Positions 8,362 through 18,095 of a stretch of DNA of 64,000 nt are shown one piece after another. The translations under genes and the position numbers were made by a program. The stretch covers positions 1 to 64,000 of the forward strand of contig JAFXHF010000013.1 in the NCBI GenBank assembly GCA_017536545.1. Reading direction: 5' to 3'. Numbering within the stretch: the first letter of the stretch is position 1; each line of letters starts with the position of its first letter. This DNA comes from a bacterium (lineage in GTDB: Bacteria; Cyanobacteriota; Vampirovibrionia; Gastranaerophilales; Gastranaerophilaceae). A model generated the notes under the pieces. That model was not told the DNA's origin. It ran no database searches and saw only the letters and a program-made list of their open reading frames with translations.

Positions 8362-10041
8362 CTACGGATGAACTGCCATTGTTTCTTCTTTTACAACATT
8401 GCGTTTAACTTTACGAGTTGCAGTTCTTGGTAATGGCTCTTTTCTTACAACAATATTGACTGGTCGTTTATATGGAGCAAGCCTTACAGCCAATTCCTTA
8501 ACTTCGTGATTAATAAATGACTGCAATTCATCTGCATTTGTATATTTAGCAAGAACTTCTTCTGTTGGAACAATAACAGTCATCAATTCTTCAGTACCAT
8601 CTTTAGCACCATTTTTACGAGTTGCACCAAATACACAAATTTCTGCGAAATGTGGATTGTTTTCTAGCACAGCTTCAACTTCTTCTGGGAATACTTTTTT
8701 ACCACCTGATAAAACAACCATATTTTTGATACGACCTGTGATATATAATCTTCCATCTTCATCAAATTCAGCGATATCACCTGTGTGGAACCAGCCATCT
8801 GGTTCTAGAACTGTTGCAGTTAATTCTGGGTTATTATAATAACCTTTCATAACTGAAGGTCCTTTTACAAGCAATTCACCTGTTTCTGAGTCAATTTTAG
8901 CTTCAAATGTGTCTAAAACAGGACCTACTGATAACAATTTTCTATCTTCACCATGGTCAAATGAAATTACAGGGCTTGTTTCTGATAGACCGTAACCTTG
9001 GTAAATTTTAATACCAATTCTTTCAAAGAATTCACCAACTGATGGGTCAAGTGGAGCACCACCAGTCATAAATCCATAGAAATTACCACCGAATTTTGCC
9101 AAAATGCTTCTAAATAATTGACGTTTGATATTTGTATCTGTAATGTATTCAGCTGCTGCGTATGATTTTTCAAACAACAATCTTTCTTCTTCTGACCAAG
9201 ATCTGATATCTGATTCAATTGTTGATTTTAAAAGTTTTAAAAACGCTGGAACAACAATCATAAAATGAATTTGTTTTTCTCTCATATCAGCCATAACATC
9301 GTTAGGTTTTAAACTTTGTGGATAGAAGATTGAAGAACCTCTATTCAAGAATGTAGAAAAACCAACAGTTAATTCAAATAAGTGGTTCATTGGTAAAATT
9401 GATAACAGATTTACACACTCATTTGGCATAATTTCAGGAAGTATTTTTGAAATAATAGCAACCTGGGTTAACATATTACCAAAAGTAGTTTGAACACCCT
9501 TTGGAGCTCCTGTTGTACCAGATGTGTAGATAATCAATGCAGTATCTTTTAACGATCTATGACGCCATTTGCAGTCGCCACCAGATGGCATTGAATAGAT
9601 ACTTACCAATTTTGAATCATATTTTGGCTCATCTAATAAAATTAAATGTTTAATAGATGGGATTCTTTTTTGTAATTCATAAGCTTTCTCAACATATGCT
9701 TGAGAAACAGCTAAAACTGTAGGTTCACAGCTTGATAAAATTGATTCTAATTCATAAATAGTTAATTTTATATCTAATGGCACTGAAACCAAACCTGAAA
9801 TTACAGATGCAAATAAACAAGCACCCAATTCTGGCATTGATTCAGATAAAACCGCCATTTTTTCACCTTTTTGTAATTGCAAATCATTAATCAAATAATT
9901 CGCAAATTGTTTTGTTAGAAGACCTAAACCTTTATATGTTAGTTCTTTCCAACCATATTTATTACGCTTACCAAGAGCAATTCTTTCGCCGTGTAACTTT
10001 GTATTTTTATCAAGAAGCGATAAAACGTTCTCTCTCATCAT
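8362..10041 (-). CDS. AMP-dependent acyl-CoA/acyl-ACP synthetase (long-chain fatty acid ligase type)
   Basis: A 559-residue member of the ANL adenylating family. It has the P-loop-like motif YTSGTTGAPKG, the A5 motif GYGLSETSP, the A7 motif GWFHTGDIAEFDEDGRLYI, the hinge region GRIKNMVVLSGGKKVFPEEV and the A10 lysine region PRTATRKVKR. These are the marks of a ligase that activates a fatty acid with ATP and transfers it to CoA or ACP. GGGAG stands 8 nt before the start. It is the last gene after the Na/phosphate symporter and acyl-ACP thioesterase genes, so it may re-activate acids released by the thioesterase, or exogenous ones. Acceptor (CoA or ACP) not determinable. Confidence 0.9.
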   Translation of the reverse strand: MMRENVLSLLDKNTKLHGERIALGKRNKYGWKELTYKGLGLLTKQFANYLINDLQLQKGEKMAVLSESMPELGACLFASVISGLVSVPLDIKLTIYELESILSSCEPTVLAVSQAYVEKAYELQKRIPSIKHLILLDEPKYDSKLVSIYSMPSGGDCKWRHRSLKDTALIIYTSGTTGAPKGVQTTFGNMLTQVAIISKILPEIMPNECVNLLSILPMNHLFELTVGFSTFLNRGSSIFYPQSLKPNDVMADMREKQIHFMIVVPAFLKLLKSTIESDIRSWSEEERLLFEKSYAAAEYITDTNIKRQLFRSILAKFGGNFYGFMTGGAPLDPSVGEFFERIGIKIYQGYGLSETSPVISFDHGEDRKLLSVGPVLDTFEAKIDSETGELLVKGPSVMKGYYNNPELTATVLEPDGWFHTGDIAEFDEDGRLYITGRIKNMVVLSGGKKVFPEEVEAVLENNPHFAEICVFGATRKNGAKDGTEELMTVIVPTEEVLAKYTNADELQSFINHEVKELAVRLAPYKRPVNIVVRKEPLPRTATRKVKRNVVKEETMAVHP

Positions 10042-10112
10042 AAGTTTATCTCCCTATTTGTCTAGTCAACTTTTTGTTTGAATGGTATTATAACACAAAC
10101 ATTTCAATTTTA

Positions 10113-10889
10113 CTAAATTTTTGTATATTCAGCACGCATAATACACAATTCATCACCTGTTCTGGCATTTTTAACTATATGCTCAGTAACCAAATTTTCT
10201 CTATCATATTTCACCTGAGATAAAATATCTTCACCATATCCAACTTCATGTTTAAAATTCAAATCAATAGATTTTAAGACGTTAGAAGATCTAAAATCGA
10301 GATCAAGAGCTTCCATCGCCCAAGTAATATAAACTGTATTATTAACGTGATTATTGATATCTAAATCATCATATCTCACGTGGAATACTTTTTCTGAATC
10401 AGGCTCATCAAATGAACGAATTTTATTTAAAGATAAATCTCCTTCTTGTTTTTCATAAAGTGGAAAATCTGGATATTCATTATGAATATTCAAAATAGAT
10501 TTATCAGCTAAGTCAACGATTAACCAAGAAGAACCACCACGCATTAAAAGTTGCCCAGTTTTAGCATCATAAGCCTCAAAATCACGGTAAGCATTCATTC
10601 TATGACAACCACGACTTTCGGTAACCATTCTAATTTCAGACACTTGATGTGGATAATTCTCAAATTCAACTCTATAACGAGTTAAAAACCAGCCACGTCC
10701 TTTTTTGTACAATTCATCCCAACAATAACGAGGATCATAATGATTGATACCTTTAGCTGCAATATCTTGCATATAACTAAACATAGCTGCTGGTTTTAGA
10801 TAATATTGTTTATCACTTTCTCCAACGGCAATTGGATAGAAAATTTCTAAAGTTTTATTTTCTGTATCTTGTTCCAACATTATTGGCAT
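10113..10889 (-). CDS. Acyl-ACP thioesterase (FatA/FatB-like, double hot-dog)
   Basis: This hydrolyses fatty acyl-ACP and releases free fatty acids. The 258-residue protein has two hot-dog repeats. The second contains VRYDDLDINNHVNNTVYITW, with the conserved Asp, Asn and His of the active site of plant and bacterial acyl-ACP thioesterases, and the first contains RGWFLTRYRVEFENYP. The start at ATG 10889 is chosen because AAGGAG lies 7 nt upstream, spanning the stop codon of the previous gene; a longer in-frame TTG start at 10913 would overlap that gene. The gap to the symporter gene is 4 nt, so the two are coupled. Confidence 0.9.
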   Translation of the reverse strand: MPIMLEQDTENKTLEIFYPIAVGESDKQYYLKPAAMFSYMQDIAAKGINHYDPRYCWDELYKKGRGWFLTRYRVEFENYPHQVSEIRMVTESRGCHRMNAYRDFEAYDAKTGQLLMRGGSSWLIVDLADKSILNIHNEYPDFPLYEKQEGDLSLNKIRSFDEPDSEKVFHVRYDDLDINNHVNNTVYITWAMEALDLDFRSSNVLKSIDLNFKHEVGYGEDILSQVKYDRENLVTEHIVKNARTGDELCIMRAEYTKI

Positions 10890-10893
10890 GAAT

Positions 10894-12663
10894 TTACTCC
10901 TTGTTAAATACAATCGGCTCTACTGCATATTTTTCTCTAAATGCATCTACTTTTGCTTGGAATTCACCAACATCAGCAGCTTTCAATTGATTACGCAAAA
11001 TATGTTTTGGAATTGATGAATGAATAGACTGAATAATATTTGTTGCAATATTAGAACAGTGGTCAGAAATTCTTTCCAAATCATTTAAAATTTCAGCGTA
11101 CACAAAGCCTCGTTTAATGTGAGATTTATCTTTTTTAACACGTTTAATATGGTTTTTCTTTGCAAAATAAGCAATATCATCAACGACTTGTTCTAACGGT
11201 TCAACGTGATATGCCATATTCAAATCGTGAGCAACAAAAGCATTAACCGTAACGTCAAACACTTCCTTTACCGCATTAACTACGTGTTTTAATTCTTCAA
11301 TAGTTTCTGGTGATAATTCCCACTCTTTTCTATGCATTTTTTGTGCAATATTCAAAATGTGGATAGAGTGGTCTGCAATTTTTTCAAAATCAGAAATTGA
11401 TAAAATAAGTTGAGAAATTTTATTACTATCTTCATCTGACAATTCTCTACCAGACAGTTTTTGCAAGAATGATTCTAATGTATCTTGATATTTGTCAATT
11501 AAAACTTCGTTTTTATTAATCAACTCTGCAACTTTTGGATTGTATTGTTTCAACATTCTAACTGACATTACAAGGGTATCTCTTGTAACTTTAGCCATAG
11601 TTGCGGTAACTTTATAACATTGAGTAATTGCAAAAGAAGGAGTCAATAACAAACGTTCATCGATGATAACTTCTTCTTCATCTTGCTCATCTTTAACAAG
11701 ATATAAAGCAAGTTTTTCCAAAGCTTTTGCAAATGGGTATAATATCAGAGTTGTTGCAACGTTAAATATAGAGTGAGCAACCGCAATTCCAAAAGGATTA
11801 ATTGCCTCAGCGAAAGGATAATTAATCAAATAATGTCCAAAATAGTATAATGGAATAAATATCAACGCACCTAAAACGTTAAATGCAACGTGAACAACCG
11901 CAACACGTTTAGCATTAGTATTAACACCAATACTTGAAATAACGGCAGTAATACAAGTACCAATATTTTGACCAACAATAATTGGAACCGCCATAGCATA
12001 AGAAACACTACCAGTCATTGATAGGGCTTGCAACATACCAACTGATGCTGCTGAACTTTGAATAACTGCAGTAACAACAGTACCAACAAGCAATCCAAAA
12101 AATGGATTAGTAAATGCTGTTAAAATTTGAGCAAATCTAGGATCATCTGCTAATGGCTTCATCGCAGTTGACATCAAGCCCATACCAAACATCAATACAG
12201 CAAAACCAACAAAGAAGGTTCCGATATTTTTCTGTTTTGATGTATTAGCCTTTGACATCATAATCATAATTACACCAATCAAAGCTAAAATTGGTGTAAA
12301 TGATTCTGGTTTTAATAATCTTATAAAGAAATTGGTACTTTCAATACCTGACAAACTTAAAATCCAAGAGGTAATTGTAGTACCAACGTTTGAGCCCATA
12401 ATAATTCCAATTGCTTGGGATAGCTTCATAATGCCTGAGTTAACAAACCCAACAAGCATAACCGTAACAGCAGACGAACTCTGAACTGCAATTGTTATAC
12501 CTGCACCTAGAACAAGTGCTTTTATTGGATTTGATGTCATTTTTTCAAGCATCTTCTCCATTTTGCCGCCTGCGATTTTTTCTAAACCTGCAGACATCAC
12601 AATCATACCGTATAAGAAGAATGCTAATCCGCCGCATAAGGTGAATATAGAAAAAATATCCAT
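10894..12663 (-). CDS. Na+/phosphate cotransporter with PhoU-like C-terminal domain
   Basis: A 589-residue NptA/YjbB-type (PF02690) transporter. Two inverted membrane repeats each carry the QSSSA signature: ITIAVQSSSAVTVMLVGFVN near residue 60 and VTAVIQSSAASVGMLQALSM near residue 200. The final 220 residues are helical and PhoU-like, with ISDFEKIADHSIHILNIAQK and ILNDLERISDHCSNIATNII, each an E/D-x3-D metal-binding motif. Predicted to import phosphate with sodium, or to export it. CGGAGA precedes the ATG. It heads an operon with the acyl-ACP thioesterase and the acyl ligase, a pairing with no obvious metabolic link. Confidence 0.92.
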   Translation of the reverse strand: MDIFSIFTLCGGLAFFLYGMIVMSAGLEKIAGGKMEKMLEKMTSNPIKALVLGAGITIAVQSSSAVTVMLVGFVNSGIMKLSQAIGIIMGSNVGTTITSWILSLSGIESTNFFIRLLKPESFTPILALIGVIMIMMSKANTSKQKNIGTFFVGFAVLMFGMGLMSTAMKPLADDPRFAQILTAFTNPFFGLLVGTVVTAVIQSSAASVGMLQALSMTGSVSYAMAVPIIVGQNIGTCITAVISSIGVNTNAKRVAVVHVAFNVLGALIFIPLYYFGHYLINYPFAEAINPFGIAVAHSIFNVATTLILYPFAKALEKLALYLVKDEQDEEEVIIDERLLLTPSFAITQCYKVTATMAKVTRDTLVMSVRMLKQYNPKVAELINKNEVLIDKYQDTLESFLQKLSGRELSDEDSNKISQLILSISDFEKIADHSIHILNIAQKMHRKEWELSPETIEELKHVVNAVKEVFDVTVNAFVAHDLNMAYHVEPLEQVVDDIAYFAKKNHIKRVKKDKSHIKRGFVYAEILNDLERISDHCSNIATNIIQSIHSSIPKHILRNQLKAADVGEFQAKVDAFREKYAVEPIVFNKE

Positions 12664-12867
12664 CTATTTTATCTCCGTATTTATTTTCATATTTCCGTAT
12701 AACTTCCAAAAATTATTTTTTAGCTACACAGAAAAATTGTCCTATAAATTACAAATTTTTTCAATAATTTCGTTACAGTACGATACAATTCAAATTCAAA
12801 TCCAATAAAACTTTCACATAGAAACCTTACTAAATATTTATGAGAATAAAAAATATATTTTAAAAAT

Positions 12868-12873
12868 TATAAT
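12868..12873 (+). promoter_or_regulatory. -10 box with 8-nt spacing to the start codon
   Basis: TATAAT is 8 nt before the ATG at 12882, giving a predicted leader of only one or two bases. No SD is present. Confidence 0.45.
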
Positions 12874-12881
12874 TTAATATT

Positions 12882-14195
12882 ATGAATACCGTTAATAAAT
12901 TACTAACATCACTAGGCGAAGCTACAAGCCTTACCCCAGATGATTGGACTAACGAACATATTTATCAATCTGGGATAAAAAAATGGATAGCAAACATTTT
13001 ACCTTATGAACTATTAACAAGAACAATAAAAGAGTCTATTGAATCAATTGTAACACTGTGCGAATGTTTTGAATTTTTTAAAACATTTCCAGAGAATATT
13101 GAAACACCTAATTACGGAGATAATTGGGGAGTGCGTGCAAATTATATTGAAATAAATAACCGTGCAATTGCCGAAATGCATGGTAATATGTGTAAAAACG
13201 GCATCTTAAGTTCAATAAAAATATTACCCGCAATTCCACCATCAGCTAAAAGTTGGGCAAATTGCGTTATTCTATCACAAATCTTTCCCAATATTTATGG
13301 TGATGGTTTTAATAAATTACCACACGAAGAAAATTCTATTTACGGAATTAAATTAGGCATAGGTTACAGCAGAAATATAATAAATTTTGATATTATTGAT
13401 AAAATTTCACCAGAGGATCAATTTAAAGCATTCAATGATATTGCCCATTTTCACGGATTAAAAACTGGATTTAGGACTGTAATTTCGGCAGACCAAATAA
13501 AAGTTTCAAAAGAATATGAAAACGATATAACTTTTAATTGGAATAATCCAGAACACTTGGAACTCTTTATTCAAGAACACGTTAAACTTATTAATTTAGG
13601 ATTTGAAGCAATTTTTATAGATTCGGCTAAACACATTGGCGGGTACGATATGGAAAACTACACAGGAGTTGGTGCATTACCAAGTTATGAACAAATGCAA
13701 TACATCTTACACGAAATCAGAGCTCGCTCAGGCAAAACTACACTTAGTTTTGTTGGAGAAAAAAGCACAGGTGATTTTAATCGTTACAAGAATCTTGGAC
13801 TAACTTCTGGCACCGCATTTATTGAACCTGACAATTTTGACGAGGTTAAACACTGGTCAGAAAGATTAAAATATGAAAAAGAATATTCCCCAGGGGTTGA
13901 AGTATCAAATGATAACGACGAAGGTGGAAGAAGTTATGAATCAAGATTAAACAGAATAAACAATTCTCTATTTGGATACGAATACCCAAGTGATAAACTT
14001 CCAAGTTTTATGCAAATGGAAGACCTGTTTCCACTTAGATACGATACAAACACTCACCACTTGATGATGTGTAATCCTTCCTATTCAACCGATAATACAC
14101 CAAAAAGCCACTGGGAAAATTTATTCACAAAAGATGATGGGCGAGAATATAATAAAAAAGTCGCTGAATTATTTATTTACTCATTAAACTTGTAA
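12882..14195 (+). CDS. Putative alpha-amylase-fold (GH13-like) TIM-barrel protein
   Basis: A 437-residue protein with no signal peptide. Three segments resemble consecutive strands of a GH13 barrel: FNDIAHFHGLKTGFRTVISA (region I, around residue 195), GFEAIFIDSAKHIGG (region II, around 247, with the expected nucleophile Asp and the KH pair) and TTLSFVGEK (region III, around 290, with the candidate acid/base Glu). The Arg normally two residues before the nucleophile in GH13 is replaced by Phe, so activity may differ or be lost. It stands alone, its 3' end overlaps the converging pflA gene by 19 nt, and it has a near-leaderless promoter. The family call is inference from motif order, not a confident assignment. 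Confidence 0.45.
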   Translation: MNTVNKLLTSLGEATSLTPDDWTNEHIYQSGIKKWIANILPYELLTRTIKESIESIVTLCECFEFFKTFPENIETPNYGDNWGVRANYIEINNRAIAEMHGNMCKNGILSSIKILPAIPPSAKSWANCVILSQIFPNIYGDGFNKLPHEENSIYGIKLGIGYSRNIINFDIIDKISPEDQFKAFNDIAHFHGLKTGFRTVISADQIKVSKEYENDITFNWNNPEHLELFIQEHVKLINLGFEAIFIDSAKHIGGYDMENYTGVGALPSYEQMQYILHEIRARSGKTTLSFVGEKSTGDFNRYKNLGLTSGTAFIEPDNFDEVKHWSERLKYEKEYSPGVEVSNDNDEGGRSYESRLNRINNSLFGYEYPSDKLPSFMQMEDLFPLRYDTNTHHLMMCNPSYSTDNTPKSHWENLFTKDDGREYNKKVAELFIYSLNL

Positions 14196-14923
14196 CCCTC
14201 AACAATCCAATTTCGAGCCTGTAGAGCTTGTTCTTTTGTTAGTTGTGGGGTGCTTTCTAATGGATATTCAAGCCCTAAATTTTTATATTTAGAAATCGCC
14301 ATACTATGATATGGTAAAACATCAAGTGCAGTTATATTTTTCAAACCTTTTAAGAACTGACCTAATTCAAATAGATATTCCTGCTTAAAAGTAATTTCAG
14401 GAACAACAACATGACGAACCCACATAGGCTTCCTTTTGTCTGATAAATATTTTGCAAATTCTAAAATGTTTTTATTAGAATGACCTGTTAATTTTTTGTG
14501 TTCTTCATCATCAATATGTTTAATATCCAAAAGAACCAAATCCGTATATTCTAATAATTTATCAAACCTTTCTATATTTTCTTTTACAAAAGTAATTCCT
14601 GAAGTATCAAGAGCAGTATGAATTTTCTTTTCTTTTGCTAATCTAAAAAGTTCTGTCACAAAATCAATTTGCAACAGCGGTTCACCACCTGTTACAGTAA
14701 TTCCACCTTTACAAAATTCTTTCACACCTTCGTAACGAGAAATAATATCTAATGGTGACATCTGCGTACCGAAATTTACCCCTACCCCCCAAGAATCAGG
14801 GTTATGACAATACAAGCATCTCATAGGACAACCTTGCATAAACACAACAAAACGAATACCAGGGCCATCAACTGTCCCGCAAGATTCTATTGAATGTACA
14901 TACCCTAAAATTTTCTCATCCAT
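14177..14923 (-). CDS. pflA: Pyruvate formate-lyase activating enzyme (radical SAM)
   Basis: This installs the glycyl radical on pyruvate formate-lyase using S-adenosylmethionine and a [4Fe-4S] cluster. The 248-residue protein has the cluster motif CPMRCLYC (Cys32, Cys36, Cys39) and the SAM-binding GGE in ITVTGGEPLLQ. Its early SIESCGTVDGPGIRFVVF is typical of PflA. It lies downstream of the two pfl genes but behind a terminator hairpin, with its own TAAAAT box 6 nt before the ATG, so its expression may be set apart from that of its substrate. Confidence 0.95.
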   Translation of the reverse strand: MDEKILGYVHSIESCGTVDGPGIRFVVFMQGCPMRCLYCHNPDSWGVGVNFGTQMSPLDIISRYEGVKEFCKGGITVTGGEPLLQIDFVTELFRLAKEKKIHTALDTSGITFVKENIERFDKLLEYTDLVLLDIKHIDDEEHKKLTGHSNKNILEFAKYLSDKRKPMWVRHVVVPEITFKQEYLFELGQFLKGLKNITALDVLPYHSMAISKYKNLGLEYPLESTPQLTKEQALQARNWIVEGYKFNE

Positions 14924-14929
14924 AATTCT

Positions 14930-14935
14930 ATTTTA
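14930..14935 (-). promoter_or_regulatory. -10 box for leaderless pflA transcript
   Basis: On the minus strand TAAAAT is followed by 6 nt (AGAATT) and the pflA ATG. It lies directly after the terminator that ends the pfl core/radical-subunit transcript. Confidence 0.5.
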
Positions 14936-14940
14936 TAACA

Positions 14941-14972
14941 AAAAAAACGGAGCCGTAATCGACCCCGTTCTT
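14941..14972 (-). terminator. Intrinsic terminator between the split pfl genes and pflA
   Basis: On the minus strand a stem of seven pairs (AACGGGG with GGCTCCGTT-side, one mismatch or wobble) is followed by a run of seven to eight T. It separates the radical-subunit gene from pflA. Confidence 0.7.
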
Positions 14973-14989
14973 TTAATTATTTATACAAA

Positions 14990-15226
14990 CTACATTGAAC
15001 CGTGGAATGTTCTAGAAATAACATCATCCTGTTGTTCTTTAGTTAATTTAGTAAAATTAACAGCATATCCAGAAACTCTTACAGTTAACTGTGGATATTT
15101 TTCAGGATGAGCCTGTGCATCCAATAAAGTATCTCTATTAAAAACATTCACATTAAGGTGATGTCCACCTTTTTCAACATAAGCATCTAATATATTTATT
15201 AAGTTTTCTTCTTGTTGTACTGTCAT
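14990..15226 (-). CDS. Pyruvate formate-lyase glycyl-radical subunit (separate C-terminal domain)
   Basis: This 78-residue protein is the stand-alone C-terminal glycyl-radical domain of pyruvate formate-lyase. It aligns with the last 60-odd residues of E. coli Pfl[51 protein letters not shown]. Gly53 in RVSGYAVNF is the radical residue. AAGGAG lies 8 nt upstream of its ATG and spans the stop of the core gene, so this is a properly initiated gene rather than a frameshift fragment. It resembles GrcA/YfiD, which repairs oxygen-cleaved Pfl, but here the core gene upstream lacks its own radical domain, so the two must act together. Confidence 0.93.
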   Translation of the reverse strand: MTVQQEENLINILDAYVEKGGHHLNVNVFNRDTLLDAQAHPEKYPQLTVRVSGYAVNFTKLTKEQQDDVISRTFHGSM

Positions 15227-15237
15227 ATATTTGCTCC

Positions 15238-17412
15238 TTATAGTTTACTATATTCTTTCATTTGTTCAGGTTGCTTAGCTTTGTGAACAAGAGGTGTCAT
15301 ATAACTAGATTTTGAACCCACACTAGATTCACAACAACCACAATCTAGACTTACACGTAAATCTAAATCGATATCACCAACAAATAACTCATCTTTTCCA
15401 AGAGCATTTGGAATAATTGAGAAAGTATTAGAAATACCGTCTTGAGCGTCATTGAACGGTAATTTTGCAACAGATGCTAATGATGCAACCGCACCATTTG
15501 TATCTCTACCATGCATTGGATTTGCACCAGGTGCTAGAGGCACACCCATTTTTCTACCATCAGGAGTGTTACCCGTTTTCTTACCGTAAACTACATTTGA
15601 TGTAATTGTAAGAATTGACATTGTTGGAATTGAGTTTCTATATGTGTGATGTTTTCTAATTTTTGACATAAAGTTAGAAACTAAATCTACTGCTAATTGG
15701 TCAACTCTATCATCGTTGTTACCATATTTAGGGAAATCACCCTCAACCTCGTAATCAACAACAATACCGTTTTCATCACGAATAGCTTTTACTTTTGCAT
15801 ATTTAATAGCTGATAAAGAATCTGCAACTACAGATAATCCTGCAATACCAGTTGCAAAATAACGTTTTACATCTCTGTCGTGTAAAGCCATTTGTGCTCT
15901 TTCATAGCAATACTTGTCATGCATATAGTGAATACAATTTAATGTATTTACATATAAACCCGCAAGCCATTCCATCATATTATCAAATTTTTCCATTACT
16001 TCGTCAAAGTTCAAGTATTCAGAAGTAATAGGTTCATATTTTGGACCAACTTGTTCTTTAAGTCTTTCATCGATACCACCATTGATTGCATATAGCAAAC
16101 ATTTAGCAAGGTTAGCTCTAGCTCCAAAGAATTGCATTTCTTTACCAACAACCATTGATGAAACACAACAAGCGATTGCATAATCATCTCCGTGTGTAAC
16201 TCTCATCATATCGTCATTTTCATATTGAATAGATGATGTTGTAATAGAAATATGTGCACAATATCTTTTGAAATTGTGTGGCAATTTTGTTGACCAAAGA
16301 ACAGTCAAGTTCGGTTCTGGTGCTGCACCCAAGTTTTCTAAAGTGTGTAAATATCTGAATGAGTTTTTAGTAACCAATGGTCGTCCATCAATACCTACAC
16401 CACCGATAGATTCAGTAACCCAAGTTGGATCACCTGAGAACAATTCGTTATACTCTGGGGTTCTTGCAAATTTTACAAGTCTTAATTTCATAATGAAATG
16501 GTCAATCATTTCTTGAGCTTCAGATTCAGTAATGATACCTTCTTTCAAATCTCTTTCGATGAAGATATCTAAGAATGTAGAAGTTCTACCAATACTCATT
16601 GCTGCACCGTTTTGTTCTTTAACAGCAGACAAATATCCAAGATATAACCATTGAATAGCTTCTTTTGAGTTTCTAGCAGGTTTTGTAATATCAAAACCAT
16701 AGATTCTACCCAATTCAGCCATTTCGTTTAAAGCTCTAATTTGTTCAGAAATTTCTTCACGAAGTTGAATAACTTCAGAAGTCATTTCACCTTCTAAAGA
16801 TTTGAATTGAACTTTTTTATCTTCAATAAGTCTATCAATACCATACAATGCGATTCTTCTGTAATCACCAATAATACGCCCTCTACCATAAGCATCAGGA
16901 AGTCCAGTGATAATTGCAGAGTGTCTAGCAGCTTTCATTTCTGGAGTATAAACATCGAAAACACCTTGGTTGTGAGTTTTTCTATATTTAGTAAATATCT
17001 CAGAAATTTCTGGAGCTACTTGATAGCCATAAGCCTTACAAGCACCTTCTGCCATTCTAATACCACCGTATGGTTGCATTGAACGTTTCAATGGAGCATC
17101 AGTTTGTAAACCTACAATAATTTCTAAACTTTTATCGATATAACCAGCTCCGTGAGATGTAATAGAAGATACAACATCTGTATCCATATCAACAACCCCA
17201 CCGTTTTCACGTTCTTTTTTGAACAAATCACAGCATTCTTGCCATAATTTTGTAGTGGCTTCAGTTGGTTCTGCTAAAAAGCTAGAATCACCTTCATATA
17301 ATGTATAGTTATTTTGTATAAAGTCCCTAACGTTGATTTCGTTATTCCATTTGCCGGAAACAAATTCAGATGTAGGGTAAATTTGTTTTTCTTCTAAAAT
17401 TGTTTCTGTCAT
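15238..17412 (-). CDS. Pyruvate formate-lyase core subunit, lacking the glycyl-radical domain
   Basis: This converts pyruvate and CoA to acetyl-CoA and formate in fermentation. The 724-residue product aligns with E. coli PflB (760) from [21 protein letters not shown] through [16 protein letters not shown], and carries the catalytic Cys pair in AIACCVSS at residues 415-416. After GKDE it departs from the family: a novel tail of about 49 residues with CGCC ends at the stop, and the radical domain continues in the next gene. The start at 17412 is chosen for GGGAG and AAGGA just upstream; an open frame extends 39 codons further without such a signal. Stop and next start are 11 nt apart. Confidence 0.95.
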   Translation of the reverse strand: MTETILEEKQIYPTSEFVSGKWNNEINVRDFIQNNYTLYEGDSSFLAEPTEATTKLWQECCDLFKKERENGGVVDMDTDVVSSITSHGAGYIDKSLEIIVGLQTDAPLKRSMQPYGGIRMAEGACKAYGYQVAPEISEIFTKYRKTHNQGVFDVYTPEMKAARHSAIITGLPDAYGRGRIIGDYRRIALYGIDRLIEDKKVQFKSLEGEMTSEVIQLREEISEQIRALNEMAELGRIYGFDITKPARNSKEAIQWLYLGYLSAVKEQNGAAMSIGRTSTFLDIFIERDLKEGIITESEAQEMIDHFIMKLRLVKFARTPEYNELFSGDPTWVTESIGGVGIDGRPLVTKNSFRYLHTLENLGAAPEPNLTVLWSTKLPHNFKRYCAHISITTSSIQYENDDMMRVTHGDDYAIACCVSSMVVGKEMQFFGARANLAKCLLYAINGGIDERLKEQVGPKYEPITSEYLNFDEVMEKFDNMMEWLAGLYVNTLNCIHYMHDKYCYERAQMALHDRDVKRYFATGIAGLSVVADSLSAIKYAKVKAIRDENGIVVDYEVEGDFPKYGNNDDRVDQLAVDLVSNFMSKIRKHHTYRNSIPTMSILTITSNVVYGKKTGNTPDGRKMGVPLAPGANPMHGRDTNGAVASLASVAKLPFNDAQDGISNTFSIIPNALGKDELFVGDIDLDLRVSLDCGCCESSVGSKSSYMTPLVHKAKQPEQMKEYSKL

Positions 17413-17655
17413 TTTCCTTCTCCCATAATCAATAATAATTGTATTTTTTACACGCATTATTTTGAATTCATGCAATATTATACATAATAAATCCATGAAA
17501 ACTACATTTGTAACGTAAAAATTATACAATTTGTTACCAAAATATAAATTTATCCAATAAGACTATATTAAAGGGTTTTATATTATCATTTCAGGGGATT
17601 ATATTCAATGCTACGAACCTTAAACTATAAGTGTATAATATCGAAAGGAAACAAT

Positions 17656-18006
17656 ATGCTAAACTTATTTTTAAGATGGATTGCCTACACCCTTGCAGTT
17701 ATCTTTGTTGCCTGGATTATCCCAGGAATAAGCGTTGAAAACTTTTTAAGTGCAATGTTAGTTTGCGTTATCCTAGCGTTAATTAACACCTTTATTAAGC
17801 CCGTCCTACAATTTATATCTTTTCCAATTACCATATTAACATTAGGACTTTTTGCCTTAGTCATTAACGCACTTCTTTTAATGTTTGCGGGATGGATTAC
17901 CCCAGGATTTGAGGTAGATGGATTTTTGAGTGCATTACTCGGCTCAATACTTTTATCTCTATTTGCAATGGGAATTGATAGAATTGGACAAAAAACAGAT
18001 TTATAA
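17656..18006 (+). CDS. YvlD/mycobacterial-4TMS-holin-family membrane protein
   Basis: A 116-residue protein with four hydrophobic segments. It has the family pattern FVAWIIPGISVENFLSAMLV, then ALINTFIKPVLQFISFPITI and ITPGFEVDGFLSALLGS (PF04020). Despite the holin label, chromosomal members are widespread small membrane proteins of unknown role. The ATG at 17656 has AAAGGA 6 nt upstream; an in-frame ATG at 17608 lacks such a site. TATAAT at 17634 may be its promoter. Confidence 0.8.
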   Translation: MLNLFLRWIAYTLAVIFVAWIIPGISVENFLSAMLVCVILALINTFIKPVLQFISFPITILTLGLFALVINALLLMFAGWITPGFEVDGFLSALLGSILLSLFAMGIDRIGQKTDL

Positions 18007-18052
18007 ATTTAAAAATTTTAACAAATATCATAAAATTTAGCAAAATTCCAGA

Positions 18053-18081
18053 TTGGTTTATACTTAATATACATGTAAAAT
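18053..18081 (+). promoter_or_regulatory. Promoter upstream of the 90-residue protein gene
   Basis: TTGGTT (18053-18058) and TAAAAT (18076-18081) are separated by 17 nt, with the ATG 14 nt beyond. Confidence 0.5.
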
Positions 18082-18095
18082 TTCATGGTGAAGGT

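Noticed and set aside
17656..18006. Prophage holin as evidence of a prophage
   Set aside because: The family is widespread in bacterial chromosomes and no phage genes are nearby.
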